A DNA stretch of 6,696 nucleotides from JBCBWG01 sp964579305 (lineage in GTDB: Bacteria; Pseudomonadota; Alphaproteobacteria; Rhizobiales; Hyphomicrobiaceae): NCBI GenBank assembly GCA_964579305.1, contig CAZOGY010000162.1:1-6696 (forward strand). Reading direction: 5' to 3'. Every line of letters starts with the position of its first letter. The first letter of the stretch is position 1. The position numbers and the translations under genes were made by a program. Below the pieces are notes generated by a model that was given only the letters and a program-made list of their open reading frames with translations, did not search any database and was not told the origin of the DNA. Positions 5,850 to 6,696 of the stretch are shown here, piece after piece.

Positions 5850-6605
5850 ATGATCACAGACCCGCTGTTTTATATTGCCGCACTGCCGGCCGTGCTGCTC
5901 GTGGGCATGGCCAAAGGCGGCTTCGGCGGCCCCATCGCACTCCTCGGCGTACCCATGATGAGCCTCGTGATCTCACCGGTTCAGGCCGCAGGCATCATGC
6001 TTCCAATCCTGGTGATCATGGATTTTGCCGGCCTTTATGCCTACCGCGGGACCTATCACTGGCCAAGCTTGCGCATCCTTCTGCCGTCCGCCGCGATCGG
6101 AATTGCCATCGGCTGGTTTCTGGCCGCCTATGTGACCGACGCACACGTGCGCCTGATCGTCGGCCTGGTCGCTTTAGCATTCACGCTCAATTACTGGTTT
6201 GGCGGCGCGAAATCGGAGGCGCCCCATCAGCCCGGAGCGCGCCAAGGCGCATTCTGGGGCGCGGTTGGTGGTTTTACGAGCTTCGTCAGCCACGCTGGCG
6301 GGCCGCCGTTCCAAATGTACATGCTGCCGCAACGGCTCGAACCCAGACTGCTGGCAGGCACCGCCGTAATCTTTTTCACGGTCGTCAATCAGATCAAACT
6401 GATCCCGTACTATTTTCTGGGCCAGTTCTCATCTCAGAACCTGGCAACGTCAGCGGCACTATTTCCCGTCGCGATCGCCGCCGTTGCGCTTGGCGTCTGG
6501 CTTGTGAAACGGGTCGATGTCGCAACGTTTTATCGCTTCATGTATGCAGCCGTTTTCGCGGTCAGCCTGAAGCTGATCTGGGACGGCATCGCAGGCTTTG
6601 CGTGA
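5850..6605 (+). CDS. TauE/SafE family sulfite exporter-like permease
   Basis: A 251-residue inner-membrane protein of the TauE/SafE (formerly DUF81) family, whose studied members export sulfite, sulfoacetate or related small organic or sulfur anions. About eight hydrophobic segments are visible, near 6-22, 28-42, 45-65, 75-94, 100-116, 168-190, 199-219 and 228-246, with a shorter one near 134-148. The two family half-repeats are seen as GMAKGGFGGP (19-28) and GGFTSFVSHAGGPPFQMYMLP (140-160). Length is normal and the frame intact. The ATG at 5850 is chosen because the first membrane segment starts right after it; its ribosome binding site is weak (AAAAGGG about 13 bases upstream), and an in-frame GTG at 5805 would add 15 polar residues. 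The gene is divergent from the CoA ligase. Substrate is not determined by sequence; no taurine or sulfonate catabolic gene is in view. Confidence 0.9.
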   Translation: MITDPLFYIAALPAVLLVGMAKGGFGGPIALLGVPMMSLVISPVQAAGIMLPILVIMDFAGLYAYRGTYHWPSLRILLPSAAIGIAIGWFLAAYVTDAHVRLIVGLVALAFTLNYWFGGAKSEAPHQPGARQGAFWGAVGGFTSFVSHAGGPPFQMYMLPQRLEPRLLAGTAVIFFTVVNQIKLIPYYFLGQFSSQNLATSAALFPVAIAAVALGVWLVKRVDVATFYRFMYAAVFAVSLKLIWDGIAGFA

Positions 6606-6606
6606 G

Positions 6607-6622
6607 ACGTTGGATCCCACGT
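6607..6622. repeat. Near-palindrome after the TauE/SafE stop
   Basis: ACGTTGGATCCCACGT, symmetric at 14 of 16 positions, begins one base after the stop codon. It is too short and lacks a T-tract for a confident terminator; it could equally be an operator for the possible gene at 6659. Confidence 0.25.
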
Positions 6623-6658
6623 ATACGCCCGAACATAAGTAACGATCGGGGAGCTGCG

Positions 6659-6696
6659 ATGCGCCGTGAACCAGCGTTGTGCCGGTATCAGATCCC
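6659..6696 (+). CDS. Possible start of a gene cut by the window end
   Basis: An ATG at 6659 preceded by GGGGAG with 5 bases between opens a frame (MRREPALCRYQIP) that stays open to the window edge, 12 full codons. It lies 53 bases after the permease stop on the same strand, so it could be co-transcribed with it. Too little is visible to name a product, and it may be chance. Confidence 0.35.
   Translation, partial: MRREPALCRYQI

Overview
The window looks like ordinary chromosomal DNA of a GC-rich proteobacterium, most likely an alphaproteobacterium. The basis is GC-rich third positions, strong GGAGG/AAGGAG ribosome binding sites, a DUF4399 secreted protein, a PrpE-type CoA ligase, and short palindromic intergenic repeats with CTAGAGCA-type ends like those common in that class. 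The genus cannot be fixed from the sequence alone. No phage, transposase, CRISPR, tRNA or rRNA was seen.

Layout, left to right. A short-chain dehydrogenase/reductase lies on the minus strand (151-945). A gap of about 265 bp follows, filled largely by two adjacent palindromic elements (1026-1097 and 1099-1163). Next is a secreted DUF4399 protein on the minus strand (1211-1654), divergent from a glutathione S-transferase-like protein on the plus strand (1811-2413). A second copy of the first repeat (2443-2514) sits 29 bp after the transferase stop. A 60-residue helical protein follows on the minus strand (2625-2807). A 320-bp divergent intergenic region with two operator-like palindromes separates it from a 200-residue protein of unknown function on the plus strand (3128-3730). 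That gene converges on a propionyl-CoA synthetase-type ligase on the minus strand (3772-5673), which is divergent from a TauE/SafE-family membrane permease on the plus strand (5850-6605). A possible next gene begins at 6659 and runs off the end.

The genes are mostly single transcription units with alternating strands, not one operon. The recognisable functions are NAD(P)-dependent redox chemistry, glutathione-linked chemistry, propionate or short-chain acid activation, and export of small (often sulfur-containing) anions. They fit general housekeeping or accessory metabolism, and nothing shows that they form one pathway. I did not find a convincing new biological system. The most useful leads are the palindromic repeat family, the unknown 200-residue protein with its upstream operator-like site, and the hairpin next to the ligase's ribosome binding site.
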